Under the pieces are notes generated by a model. That model did no database searches. It was not told the origin of the DNA and saw only the letters and a list, made by a program, of their open reading frames with translations. The position numbers were made by a program, and so were the translations under genes. From positions 248,001 to 312,000 of the forward strand of contig NZ_CAJHCP010000003.1 of assembly GCF_904848625.1 (NCBI RefSeq): a stretch of DNA of 64,000 nucleotides, given 5' to 3'. Below, in pieces: positions 17,732-26,816 of the stretch (positions are counted from its first letter, which is position 1; every line of letters begins with the position of its first letter). The DNA comes from Paraburkholderia metrosideri. Lineage in GTDB: Bacteria > Pseudomonadota > Gammaproteobacteria > Burkholderiales > Burkholderiaceae.

Positions 17732-17755
17732 AAAAACCCGCCTTCTGGGCGGGTT
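17732..17755 (-). terminator. Rho-independent terminator (minus strand)
   Basis: AACCCGCC and GGGCGGGTT pair across a short loop. Read on the minus strand, the stem is followed by TTTTTG. It lies upstream of the kinase-like gene, so it would end a transcript coming from 17760-18200 on the minus strand, where I see no gene. Confidence 0.6.
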
Positions 17756-18222
17756 GTGATTGCATATTGTCACTCAATAGCTATCCCGCCGAGACTCTCG
17801 CGGCGCTAATAATCGAGTTGATGACAAATTGGTTCATGTCGCAAAGCTTAATTCAACCGGCGAGACGGGGCAAGTCGCGACCGTCCAGCACAGTCCGAGC
17901 AGCAGAGTGACCATCCAACGCGGTACGACAGCTGACGCGTCGAGAGCGGACCTTCCGTTGGCGCCGATTCCAACGTCGGCTCAGGGTCGACAAAGGAAAT
18001 TAGCGGCAAGGCCGAGCTGGTGACTGGCGGGCGCAGGCCGAACTTCCGGGTTCGGCCAGGAGCGGTCATCCGCCGAAGTACGCAAAGCGACAACCGGGTG
18101 TCGGGTTTGTATGACATAGGAGCCGTTCGCGTGCCACTTGCGCGTGTCGAAGTTAGACCGAAGCTGTCTATCAGCCGACCGTAAGAGGCGGCAGATACGT
18201 AGGCGCTACTGCATTGCCACGA
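17756..18222. other. Intergenic region
   Basis: No gene is supported. The part 17870-18090 is GC-rich with words like those of the other degenerate repeats (GGTTCGGCCAGGAGCGGTCA). The minus-strand terminator at its left edge hints that a small transcript could arise here, but no conserved structure is evident to me. Confidence 0.35.
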
Positions 18223-18260
18223 TAAAAAAAACGAGTCTCATGTGCAACCATGAGACTCGC
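18223..18260 (-). terminator. Strong rho-independent terminator of the livK-like gene
   Basis: A 10-bp perfect stem (CGAGTCTCAT / ATGAGACTCG) with an 8-base loop is followed on the minus strand by eight T. It lies about 100 bases after the stop of the substrate-binding protein gene and should end its transcript. Confidence 0.85.
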
Positions 18261-18357
18261 GAAATCGGCGCGCAACAATTGAAAGAGGAGTCGCAATCGC
18301 TCGCCCGCGCCGTGGCCTGGGACCAGGCCCACCTGGACTGGACCAGCTAGACTTGAA

Positions 18358-19509
18358 TTACTTCGTGCCGACGGTTTGCAGCGCCGCCCACTTGCCATTC
18401 GTGACCTTGTACACCGTCACGCCGCCGTATTTCAGATCGCCGCGATCATCATAGGCAAGCTCATTGGTCGTCACGCCTTTCATCTGCGTCGCCTTCAACA
18501 CCGGCAGATACTTGTGCGGGTCGACTGAGTCGGCTTTTTTCATGGCATTAAGCACAGCCATCGTGCCGTCGTAGGCGTACGGCGAATACAGTTCGACTTC
18601 GTTGCCGAAGCGCTTCTTGTAGCGCTCCACGTACGATTTGCCGCCCGGCATCTTGTCGAGCGGGCTGCCACCCGACGAAGCCAACGCACCTTCCGCAGCA
18701 GGACCCGCAATCTTCAGCAACTCGTCGGAGTGGATCATGTCCGGTCCGATCAGCGTACCCTTGACCGCCAGCGTGCGCATCTGCTTGAGAAACGGTGCCG
18801 CTTGCGTGTCCGCTCCGCCGTAGAAGATTGCGTCCGCATCCGACTGTTTGATGTGCGTGAGGATCGCCCGGAAGTCGACGGCTTTGTCGTTCGTGAACTC
18901 CTGCGCGACGATCGTTCCGCCCGCCGCCTTGACCGCCTTCGCAAACTCTTCGGCCACGCCCTGGCCGTACGCGGTGCGGTCGTCGACGATGGCGAAGCGC
19001 CTGAACTTCAGGTCCTTCACTACGTATTCGCCGAGCACGCCGCCTTGTTGCGAATCGGAGGTGACGAGACGGAACGTGGTTGCGAGGCCCTGCGCCGTGT
19101 AGGCCGGCGCGGTGGCAGTCGCCAGTTCGGGGATGCCCGCCTTCGCGTAGATCGGCGCCGCCGGAATACTGGTGCCCGAGTTGAAGTGGCCGATTACCGC
19201 GGCCACGCCGTCGTCGACGAGCTTCTGCGCAACGGTCGTGCCGGTACGCGGATCGGCCTGGTCGTCGGCCGCGTCGAGCACGAAGTGCACGGGCTTGCCG
19301 CCGATGACCGGCTTGGTGGCGTTGAAGTCTTCGATTGCCAGCGTCACGCCACTGCGGAAGTCCGCGCCGTAATGGGCTTGGCCGCCAGTCAGCGGCGCGG
19401 CGAAGCCGATCTTCACGTCCTGCGCCTGCTGTGCCAATGCGGTTGCGCCGCTCAAGCCGAGTGCCGCAGCGGTAGCGGCCAACGCGATCTGTTTCGTACC
19501 CATGCTCAT
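18358..19509 (-). CDS. Branched-chain amino acid-type ABC transporter substrate-binding protein
   Basis: A 383-residue periplasmic binding protein of the LivJ/LivK family. A signal peptide ends near A-T-A-L-A-Q. The mature protein starts D-V-K-I-G-F-A-A-P-L-T-G, the standard first strand, followed by H-Y-G-A-D-F-R-S-G. Ligand-pocket segments such as N-S-G-T-S and A-T-A-P-A-Y are present. RBS GAGGAG lies ten bases before the ATG. No permease or ATPase genes are nearby, so it must use a transporter encoded elsewhere or act alone. It lies 165 bases downstream of the P5C dehydrogenase gene on the same strand, and the context suggests proline or glutamate-family amino acids, which is inference only. 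Confidence 0.92.
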   Translation of the reverse strand: MSMGTKQIALAATAAALGLSGATALAQQAQDVKIGFAAPLTGGQAHYGADFRSGVTLAIEDFNATKPVIGGKPVHFVLDAADDQADPRTGTTVAQKLVDDGVAAVIGHFNSGTSIPAAPIYAKAGIPELATATAPAYTAQGLATTFRLVTSDSQQGGVLGEYVVKDLKFRRFAIVDDRTAYGQGVAEEFAKAVKAAGGTIVAQEFTNDKAVDFRAILTHIKQSDADAIFYGGADTQAAPFLKQMRTLAVKGTLIGPDMIHSDELLKIAGPAAEGALASSGGSPLDKMPGGKSYVERYKKRFGNEVELYSPYAYDGTMAVLNAMKKADSVDPHKYLPVLKATQMKGVTTNELAYDDRGDLKYGGVTVYKVTNGKWAALQTVGTK

Positions 19510-19674
19510 CTTCTGATGCTCCTCTTTCTTGTGGAATGGCGCGAGACGGCACCCGCCGCGTGCCTCCCACGCTGCGTCCGTCCCCCTGTTGCAGACACTT
19601 CTGATTGCACCTTGCTCGCGGCCCGTCGGCGACCGCGGTTTCTTGCAAGCTGCCGGGTTGCTTGATGCCGGCGC

Positions 19675-21282
19675 TCAGCTCATATGCGGGTAAGCGTATT
19701 GATTAGCCGGCACGTAGGTTTCCTTGATCGTGCGCGGCGAAACCCAGCGCAGCAGATTCAGCGCAGAGCCCGCTTTGTCGTTGGTGCCGCTGCGACGTGC
19801 GCCGCCGAACGGCTGCTGCCCGACTACCGCGCCCGTCGGCTTGTCGTTGATGTAGAAGTTGCCGGCCGAAAACCGCAGTGCCGCGCTCGCTTCCACAATG
19901 GCGCTGCGTTCCTGCGCGAACACGGCGCCGGTCAGTGCATACGGTGAAGTCGAATCGACCAGCTTCAGGACATCTGCCCATTGCGCGTCGGGGTAGACGT
20001 AGACCGAGAGTACCGGCCCGAAGATCTCTTCACGCATCGTGACGAACTGCGGATCGTCGACTTCGATCACGGTCGGCTGGATGAAGAAGCCGGTGCGGTC
20101 GTCGGCGCCGCCACCCGCGACGATCGACACGCCACCCGCTTGCCGTGCCTGCTCGATGTAACCAGTGACCCGGTCGTAGGCTTTGCGATCGATGACTGCG
20201 CCCATGAAATTGCCGAGGTCCTGTACATCGCCCATGCGGACGGTAGCCAGATCGTCGGCAAGGCGCGCCTTGACGGCCGGCCAGAGCGAGAGCGGCACGT
20301 ATGCGCGTGAAGCGGCACTGCACTTCTGGCCTTGATACTCGAACGCGCCGCGCAGCAGCGCAGCGCTAAGCGCCACCACATCCGCTGACGGATGCGCGAG
20401 CACGAAATCTTTGCCGCCGGTTTCGCCGACGAGGCGCGGATAGCTGCGATACGTCGGCAGACGCGCGGCTGTCTCGCGCCAAAGCGAATCGAACACGGCC
20501 GTCGAGCCGGTGAAATGCAGTCCAGCGAACGCGTCCGATCCGAGCGCGACGGAAGACACTGTTTGCGCCCCGCCGGGCACGAAATTGATCACGCCAGGTG
20601 GCAAACCAGCGGCTTCCAGCAGTTCGAACACGAAGTAGTTGCTCAGCGCTGCCGTTGCCGCGGGTTTCCACAGCACGCAGTTGCCCATCAGTGCCGGCGC
20701 GCAAGCTAGATTGCCGCCGATCGCCGTGAAGTTGAACGGCGTCACCGCATAGACGAAGCCTTCCAGCGGTCGGTACTCAAGTGCATTGCGCATACCGGGC
20801 GCCGAGACCGGCTGGCTCCGCTGCAAATCTCGCGCAAACGCGACATTCCAGCGCAGAAAATCGATCAGTTCGCAGGCCGAGTCGATTTCCGCCTGATAGG
20901 CCGTCTTGCTTTGGCCAAGCATGGTCGCAGCGTTCAGTTTTTGACGCCACGGCCCGGCCAGCAGGTCGGCCGCTTTGAGAAATACTGCCGCGCGATCCTC
21001 GAAAGACCATTGCGACCAGTCGCGCTGCGCCTCGATGGCGGCCTGAATCGCGGCGCTCACATCGCTGCTACTCGCCTGATGCACTTGCGCAAGCGTTTGA
21101 GCGTGGTCATGCGGACATGCCACTGGTAGTGTGTCGCCGCCCGTTAGTCGCTTGCGGCCTGCCACGACGGGGATTTGCACCACATCGGCAGATTGCTGTT
21201 CGAGTGCGCGGACAAGCTCCGCCCGTTCTGGCGAGCCCGGCTGATACGCTAAGATTGGTTCGTTTCTGGGTGCTTCGAGCAT
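19675..21282 (-). CDS. pruA: L-glutamate gamma-semialdehyde dehydrogenase (1-pyrroline-5-carboxylate dehydrogenase)
   Basis: A 535-residue NAD-dependent aldehyde dehydrogenase that oxidises glutamate semialdehyde to glutamate in proline or arginine breakdown. Catalytic Cys321 is in Y-Q-G-Q-K-C-S-A-A-S-R, and the general base Glu287 is in V-G-E-T-G-G-K-D-F. N-terminal F-V-Y-A-V-T-P-F-N-F-T and C-terminal G-Q-Q-P-F-G-G-A-R-R-S-G-T-N are characteristic of the monofunctional P5CDH group rather than PutA. The start at 21282 (M-L-E-A-P-R-N-E-P) is preferred because upstream codons would run into the operator region. It is divergent from a GntR gene, which probably regulates it. Confidence 0.9.
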   Translation of the reverse strand: MLEAPRNEPILAYQPGSPERAELVRALEQQSADVVQIPVVAGRKRLTGGDTLPVACPHDHAQTLAQVHQASSSDVSAAIQAAIEAQRDWSQWSFEDRAAVFLKAADLLAGPWRQKLNAATMLGQSKTAYQAEIDSACELIDFLRWNVAFARDLQRSQPVSAPGMRNALEYRPLEGFVYAVTPFNFTAIGGNLACAPALMGNCVLWKPAATAALSNYFVFELLEAAGLPPGVINFVPGGAQTVSSVALGSDAFAGLHFTGSTAVFDSLWRETAARLPTYRSYPRLVGETGGKDFVLAHPSADVVALSAALLRGAFEYQGQKCSAASRAYVPLSLWPAVKARLADDLATVRMGDVQDLGNFMGAVIDRKAYDRVTGYIEQARQAGGVSIVAGGGADDRTGFFIQPTVIEVDDPQFVTMREEIFGPVLSVYVYPDAQWADVLKLVDSTSPYALTGAVFAQERSAIVEASAALRFSAGNFYINDKPTGAVVGQQPFGGARRSGTNDKAGSALNLLRWVSPRTIKETYVPANQYAYPHMS

Positions 21283-21310
21283 GACTATGCAAACCTTTGA
21301 CTGACGGCAT

Positions 21311-21364
21311 ATAGGATTCAATTCGACAACAAAATTATCCATTTACGTGTCGATTGGATCCAAT
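21311..21364. promoter_or_regulatory. Paired GntR-type operator candidates
   Basis: The perfect palindrome ATTGGATCCAAT (21353-21364) and a 10-of-12 match ATAGGATTCAAT (21311-21322) lie 42 bases centre to centre between the P5CDH start and the GntR start. FCD-type GntR regulators bind short palindromes in such divergent regions. The four-turn spacing would place both dimers on the same DNA face. Confidence 0.6.
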
Positions 21365-21428
21365 CCTAACAGGCTACAATTTTGACGACAACTTTTTTCG
21401 TCGGTCGGCGTACGACCGGCTTTTGCTC

Positions 21429-22091
21429 ATGACGACAGTGCAGGCCAAGGCAGATCAGCGTTCGCTGCCGCAATCCATTCGGGACCAACTGCGCGATGAA
21501 ATCCTGCGGGGCACGCTCCCGCCGGGCACACAGCTGCGCCAGGAAAATCTGGCGGAGCGTTTTGGCGCGAGCCGGATTCCAGTGCGTGAGGCATTACGGC
21601 AACTCGAAGCGGAAGGATTGGTGAGCTATCAGCTCAACCGCGGAGCGGTCGTGATCGCGATGTCAACGAGCGAGATTTGCGAGTTGCTCGACATTCGCGC
21701 CGCGCTTGAAAGCTATGCAGCAAAGCTCGCCGTACCGAACATGGTGGTGGCCGACATCGAGTTGATGAAGCGCATCCTCGCTTCATACGACGTCGCCACA
21801 ACGCTTCCTGAGTGGGCCGAGTGCAACCGGCAGTTCCATCTGGCGCTGTGCGCGCCCTCGAACAACGAGCGGCTCAAGAAGATGATCGAGGAGTATTGCC
21901 TGAGCACGACCAATCGCTATCCGCATCTGAGGATGTCGCTGAATACGCAAAAGGAAGACGTGCAAAGGGACCACTATCAGATCGTCGACGCGTGCAAGCG
22001 GCGTGCTGTCAACGAAGTAGTGAGCTTGCTGGAACAGCATATTCTTGAGACAAAGCGGGAGGTTCTTGCCGCTGCACGCCTTGGGCAGTGA
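21429..22091 (+). CDS. GntR family regulator, FadR/FCD subfamily
   Basis: A 220-residue repressor. The winged helix domain is clear: I-R-D-Q-L-R-D-E-I-L-R-G-T-L-P-P-G, then L-A-E-R-F-G-A-S-R-I-P-V-R-E-A-L-R-Q-L-E-A-E-G-L-V. An all-helical FCD ligand domain follows, with a metal/ligand-type histidine in N-R-Q-F-H-L-A-L. I use the ATG at 21429; the frame is open to a TTG at 21354, which would overlap the operator palindrome. Its position opposite the P5CDH gene implies control of that gene by a carboxylate ligand, possibly an amino acid catabolite. Confidence 0.9.
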   Translation: MTTVQAKADQRSLPQSIRDQLRDEILRGTLPPGTQLRQENLAERFGASRIPVREALRQLEAEGLVSYQLNRGAVVIAMSTSEICELLDIRAALESYAAKLAVPNMVVADIELMKRILASYDVATTLPEWAECNRQFHLALCAPSNNERLKKMIEEYCLSTTNRYPHLRMSLNTQKEDVQRDHYQIVDACKRRAVNEVVSLLEQHILETKREVLAAARLGQ

Positions 22092-23084
22092 TGCGGACTA
22101 ACGGATCCAAGGTACACCCGATCTTCAATTGATGGAGCTTTACGGCATTTGGCAAATCTCTATGAGCCGCAGCGGCAAACGACATCAGGGCTTTGTGAGG
22201 GGAGCCAAAGTCGGCGGCAGCGGGGCTGATAGTATCTACTCGCCAATTGCAATCCGCAGCCTAGAACCTGTGTGACGTCACCGAACGTAATCAGTGAGTG
22301 GCTGCTCAGGGCGAATAACGAGACAATTCGGCTCCCCATGTTAAACGACCGATTGGGTCGGTTTGACGCGTTGGCCGTCGGCCCGGATTCGGCCACTTTC
22401 TGCCGCTCGCCTGAGCTGTGCAGCAGTCACTCGCACGGCCGGTCCACCCCGAAACCCGCCCGATGCGGGACGCATGCTTGTCGGCCAATGAGGTGATTAG
22501 GCCGATCGCTGGACAAGGGCCGCTGTGGGTTGCTCAGCAGTCGTTGAAGCGTCGGCCACTTTGAATGACAGCTTCGCTGCGCGCTAGGACAGCAGTCGAC
22601 CCAGCAGTCCTTCGAGTCGCCGCGAGAGCTACCGCAACTTACAAACTCGAACGGCCATTCGAGCATGCATCTCGGTGGCTACGCTGTCGGCCGTTGCTGT
22701 CACTGGGATTGACTGGGTTCTATGTCAGCGACGGGATTGATTGCTAGCGGCGGTTGGATTTGACAGCCGAATGACAGTTTTTTAACTGTCAGAGTCACAC
22801 TAAAGAAACTGATCCGGACTTTGATCCGCTGCTAGAAGAATAGTCGTCACTGGCTTTGCGTTTGTAGTCTTAGGGATTGCCCCAAAGCGCGAGATGCTCC
22901 GCGAAATCCCTCTTGAACCGATGTTCGAAATCTATAGAACAGTGTTCGTCCACTCACGCAAATTGCGAGAGCAAAATTATGAATAAAATCGGCACCGTTA
23001 CAGTAAGAGATTGAGGACCGACATACAAATGGGCCTAGCGTACGGACGGTGCCAAGTGCTTCGGCTGCTGATCGCGCGAGGTTG
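22092..23084. other. Long intergenic region with degenerate repeats and an AT-rich border
   Basis: No gene is supported in this 1-kb stretch. Two copies of a GTCGGCC / CGGCCACTTT-type motif occur at about 22390-22400 and 22550-22562, in blocks related to other accessory gaps. From about 22760 onward the base composition shifts to AT-rich, marking the left border of the unusual two-gene locus. Confidence 0.45.
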
Positions 23085-23798
23085 TCACGTACTTGCTTGC
23101 ATCATGCGGTCCAATGCCAGACCGACATGCTCTGCGACTACCTTGTCTTGGAGCGCCGTTTGGGGGCGCACTGTATCTCCTTTCCACGGAGCTCGCGTAC
23201 ATACCGTAGACCTTTTGCGGATAGCCTTGCCTTGAAGAATCATTGACACGACTACCTGCCCAGGAAATGCCGTGACGCGGTGAAGTTGCTCGCATCCTTG
23301 GAAATAACATTCACCGCGCTGAAAAATATGATCCGCTGTACGATTCAAGTGAATCTTGCCTTTCTCGATTAGTTCATAAGCACCTCCCTCGGCATGCTCG
23401 TAGTCGTAGTTAAAGTAAGCCGCCCCCTCGGCTGCAGCGTCGAACAGTTCGTGAACGTAGCATCCAGATAACATTACTGAATAGAATGGCCAACGGTGAC
23501 TATGTACATTAGAAATCATAGGATGGACATGGTGGCGACAATCCCAGATGTGCAGTCTCAGCTTATAGTACTGGGTATTGAGCAAAACAATTTTCACGAA
23601 ACCATTGTCATGCCAATACGACGCTTTTGCCGACTCTTGAATACGGGCCGGCGAAATCGAGTCCATAAGAATTGCTTTATGATCCAGCTCTTTTCGAAAA
23701 AACTCCTTCACCGTCGACGAACCTGCCCACTTCGCTGGAGAATCGATTGCGGGCTCAAGATGACTCAATCGCGCGCATAAATGGTCTAGAGCGTCCAT
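23085..23798 (-). CDS. Cupin-like protein of unknown function
   Basis: A 237-residue cytoplasmic protein, second gene of a two-gene operon. It is read 12 bases after the stop of the large phosphoesterase gene. The middle has a cupin-type metal motif, N-V-H-S-H-R-W-P-F with His99 and His101, followed by M-L-S-G-C-Y-V-H-E. A second cupin half, G-E-C-Y-F-Q-G-C-E-Q-L-H-R-V, has His173. The N-terminal 60 residues and C-terminal 40 residues are polar and probably helical. I cannot name the family; a metal-dependent dioxygenase or isomerase-like fold, or a purely structural cupin, are options. Codon use is more AT-rich than in the flanking genes, as in its partner. Confidence 0.75.
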   Translation of the reverse strand: MDALDHLCARLSHLEPAIDSPAKWAGSSTVKEFFRKELDHKAILMDSISPARIQESAKASYWHDNGFVKIVLLNTQYYKLRLHIWDCRHHVHPMISNVHSHRWPFYSVMLSGCYVHELFDAAAEGAAYFNYDYEHAEGGAYELIEKGKIHLNRTADHIFQRGECYFQGCEQLHRVTAFPGQVVVSMILQGKAIRKRSTVCTRAPWKGDTVRPQTALQDKVVAEHVGLALDRMMQAST

Positions 23799-23810
23799 AG
23801 TTATGACCCG

Positions 23811-26800
23811 TTATATCCGACGGGCCATAACGTAGGCCTTTAGCATCTGCACGACCTCATAGATATGCCATGTTGCACGCGTTGCCGTATCAAATTTCCA
23901 TAAGCCATCGACACGTTTATCCAAAATCGAATTTACTGTTTTCCGGATGTTCTCATTTGTCGGGTCAACTCCAGACCTAAGCAACGCCTGTGTTGCTAAC
24001 AATTCGCTGGGAAGATTGAGTATCAAGAATTTTTTGCCACCCTCTTCGACGGATTCCTGATGCTGTGACCATTGCGTATGAAGCAGACGCTCGCAGCATT
24101 TGCTCAAATCAACGTCAAGACGTCCGGGCAAACTTCCCTTAGATTTCTTCGCTTCCAGCCACGCGAGAATCACAACTGCAGTGCGCGGCACGGATGGCGC
24201 AAAGTCTCCGGATGGTCCACCTTCGATAAAGCCAGAACCAATACTGCTGAAGTTTTCTCCGGTCCTGATGCCCCAACCCATGATGTTGTTTTCGTCATCG
24301 TAGCAAGCCGAATCGAGCAAAATCTCCATGAGCTGCTCGATGATTGGCGAGGTGGGACAGTGCCTAATTGCGAATCGTAAAACCATTCCAACTGCTACGG
24401 TAGACTGCAATAGAGTCGGCCATTTTTGCGCACGAATATCACTAAGCAGACTGTCTGCGGCCGCTTGAGCATCCGGCCAGCCTAACTCAAACAGCGCGGC
24501 AAGCACGATGCAGGACTCTAACGGCTGGCCCGGCTCCCCAAGCGCCGTAGCGCTCCAATAGCGGTTTTCCCGGCGCTGCGACAGCAGAAACTCTGTGATT
24601 GCTGGCTTTTTCGATACAAACTCGATCCTTTGACACTCAAGGGTTGCTAATATAGCAACTCCATAAGAGGTTCCCAAAACGCTCGGAATCCGCGTACTGA
24701 GATAGTTGTTCCATCCAGCAACGGTCCGATTCGCTGAGTCAATCGATGTCCTTATTTCACTCAGAATCCTCTCTTCAACCTCATCAAACAGTTCAGCTCC
24801 AGATTTAGTTGCATTCTCTGGCCGCTGAAAATCATCCGGACGTAGGGGCGTCGATTTCGATTGCGCGGGTGACTCCATGCTTTTGCTCACTGCAGACTCT
24901 GGAGCATCGGCAGTAACCGGAACAAAATGTCGATGCACGTGCAAATCCCTTGTATCGCGCTCCACCCGCAATATGTTGAACCCGTTTTGGCTACCCGAGG
25001 CCATTCCACCAACGGTCGCGCCAGCAACGATGATCAGCCTTTTTTCGTCGCTTAAGGCCGAATCAATCAACATGTCTGGAACGTGCTTGTGACCGTGCAT
25101 AACAATGTGAAAGCCCGCATCGACCAAATGTTTCTTAAACTGCCCAGCATTCATCAAGAATTCAAACTGTTTGACTTCCTCTGAAATGAACGGGGTTACG
25201 TGATGGTGAAGGATTGCAATCTTGACAGCTCGCTGGAAATCGTTCGGAATTTTTTGACGAAAAGCATAAATAAATTGATCGAACAGATCGAGCTCGTCAT
25301 ACTCAATGCGAGCCGGATCCACGCTCACAAGCTCGTTGAACACCCTGAGAAGATTTTCCTTCTGAGCGGATGTGTCAGTCGTATTCAGGGCTTTCAGGTA
25401 TTCCTCAAGCGGCTTACCAGCAACGATTTTCGTTCCGGATATCATTGCCGAGTTAAATGCATAAATAAAGACCCCCTTTGTTTTATCGAAGACAAACGGG
25501 AGACCAAGCGATGTGGGCTCATACCCATCATTCTTAACATCACCACCCCCAATCAAATCGAGCTTGGTAATATCTAAATCAAGAAATTTCCTCATCAACA
25601 CATCTGGTCGGTCTGCGTTTGGCAGCCATGGGATGACATGCTTCAAACCAAATCTCTTTTTAAATCCATCCCATCGTTCTGCAGAGCGCGGACTAATGTT
25701 TCGATCTACGTCATGATTTCCCGGAACGATAACAATATGGCGTGCAGATGGAAAAGCGCTTGATTCAATGCATTTTTTCAAAGCCTCGGTAAAGTTCTCA
25801 AATCCCTGTTGATCGCCGCGAGTTGTAATGTCTCCAGATACAATAACAAAATCTGGCTTAGGATGAATACTTCTACAAAATCGTTCAAGCCTGTTAATTA
25901 CTTTTACTCTTTCAGCTCCATCGAGAAGTACTTTCGTATCAGAAATTTCGGCCGAATCTTTACCATAATGTAAATCCGACAGATGCAGGATGGTCACATC
26001 TGAGCTCTCAGAGTCCTCTTTGGGTTCATAGATATCCTTTTCGTCGCCTTCAAAGAAGAATTCACCATAGCAAGGGCGATGATCAAACCTAGACGAAAAA
26101 GTACGACTGAAGCGGAGCCTCAAATGCTTTGAGTAAAGCAACTGATCTGATCGCTCCATGACGCCTTTGTGCCAGTGCGTCGGGCCCGAGATAGCTTCGC
26201 GCAGGTGATCGAAGGCCACACGAGGAAGCAGATCCCTGACGCTATCCATATTAATATCTGCTCCAAGGATAAACTCATTCTGAATTCCAGCTATAAATTC
26301 ATGAGCACTAGACCTCATTCCGCTAAATGGGACTTCACCGATTGTGCGGGCAATCGTTCGAAAAGGAGGAAGATGCATTGAGCCAAATTCGGCGATTCGA
26401 TTTCCTATTTTTACACAAATTCTAAATGCGCCTTTCTCATGGAGACTTTCAGTTGTTTTATCTTCTTTATAAAAAGGTATATCTGGGACCGGAAATAAAT
26501 GCTTTAATTCGTTTTTTACTAGAGGATACTTGGATAGAATTCCTAATCCCAGCTTTCCGCCTGGCCTGACGTGAGAGCTTGACAAGATCATATATTTCAA
26601 CGGACTATAGATTTTCAGCGTCTTAAATGCCGCACTAACTTGAGTCAACTCAGCCTTTCCACATGGCAGTTCTTGTAAAGCCACCAAATCGGCATCTATG
26701 TCATTTAATGTGTTGACAATATACGAAAGACCATCAGACAGAGCATTCCCCCCTTTCTCACTGGGACCCCGAAACTCTGCGCCATTGACGTTCCAAGACA

Positions 26801-26816
26801 AGCATTTTATGGCCAT
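23811..26816 (-). CDS. EEP nuclease-like / calcineurin-type phosphoesterase fusion with helical C-terminal domain
   Basis: A 1001-residue cytoplasmic protein with three parts. Residues 1-255 form an endonuclease/exonuclease/phosphatase domain: S-W-N-V-N-G with Asn9, L-Q-E with Glu49, G-S-M-H near 148, G-A-D-I-N at 185-189, and F-D-H-R-P with His246. Residues 272-632 form a metallophosphoesterase with all motifs: D-L-H at 281-283, G-D at 328-329, G-N-H-D at 366-369, H-H-H at 537-539 and G-H-K-H at 575-578. Residues about 675-1000 are mostly helical, with repeats such as A-I-L-A-T-L-E-C and V-L-A-A-L-F-E-L-G resembling alpha/alpha-toroid (prenyltransferase-like) folds. There is no signal peptide. 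Two complete hydrolase sites in one chain suggest sequential cleavage of a nucleic acid or nucleotide. The substrate is unknown. Confidence 0.85.
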   Translation of the reverse strand: MAIKCLSWNVNGAEFRGPSEKGGNALSDGLSYIVNTLNDIDADLVALQELPCGKAELTQVSAAFKTLKIYSPLKYMILSSSHVRPGGKLGLGILSKYPLVKNELKHLFPVPDIPFYKEDKTTESLHEKGAFRICVKIGNRIAEFGSMHLPPFRTIARTIGEVPFSGMRSSAHEFIAGIQNEFILGADINMDSVRDLLPRVAFDHLREAISGPTHWHKGVMERSDQLLYSKHLRLRFSRTFSSRFDHRPCYGEFFFEGDEKDIYEPKEDSESSDVTILHLSDLHYGKDSAEISDTKVLLDGAERVKVINRLERFCRSIHPKPDFVIVSGDITTRGDQQGFENFTEALKKCIESSAFPSARHIVIVPGNHDVDRNISPRSAERWDGFKKRFGLKHVIPWLPNADRPDVLMRKFLDLDITKLDLIGGGDVKNDGYEPTSLGLPFVFDKTKGVFIYAFNSAMISGTKIVAGKPLEEYLKALNTTDTSAQKENLLRVFNELVSVDPARIEYDELDLFDQFIYAFRQKIPNDFQRAVKIAILHHHVTPFISEEVKQFEFLMNAGQFKKHLVDAGFHIVMHGHKHVPDMLIDSALSDEKRLIIVAGATVGGMASGSQNGFNILRVERDTRDLHVHRHFVPVTADAPESAVSKSMESPAQSKSTPLRPDDFQRPENATKSGAELFDEVEERILSEIRTSIDSANRTVAGWNNYLSTRIPSVLGTSYGVAILATLECQRIEFVSKKPAITEFLLSQRRENRYWSATALGEPGQPLESCIVLAALFELGWPDAQAAADSLLSDIRAQKWPTLLQSTVAVGMVLRFAIRHCPTSPIIEQLMEILLDSACYDDENNIMGWGIRTGENFSSIGSGFIEGGPSGDFAPSVPRTAVVILAWLEAKKSKGSLPGRLDVDLSKCCERLLHTQWSQHQESVEEGGKKFLILNLPSELLATQALLRSGVDPTNENIRKTVNSILDKRVDGLWKFDTATRATWHIYEVVQMLKAYVMARRI

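Noticed and set aside
23085..26816. Naming the two-gene locus as a specific known phage defence system
   Set aside because: I see no combination matching a system I can name, and defence function is not shown by sequence alone.
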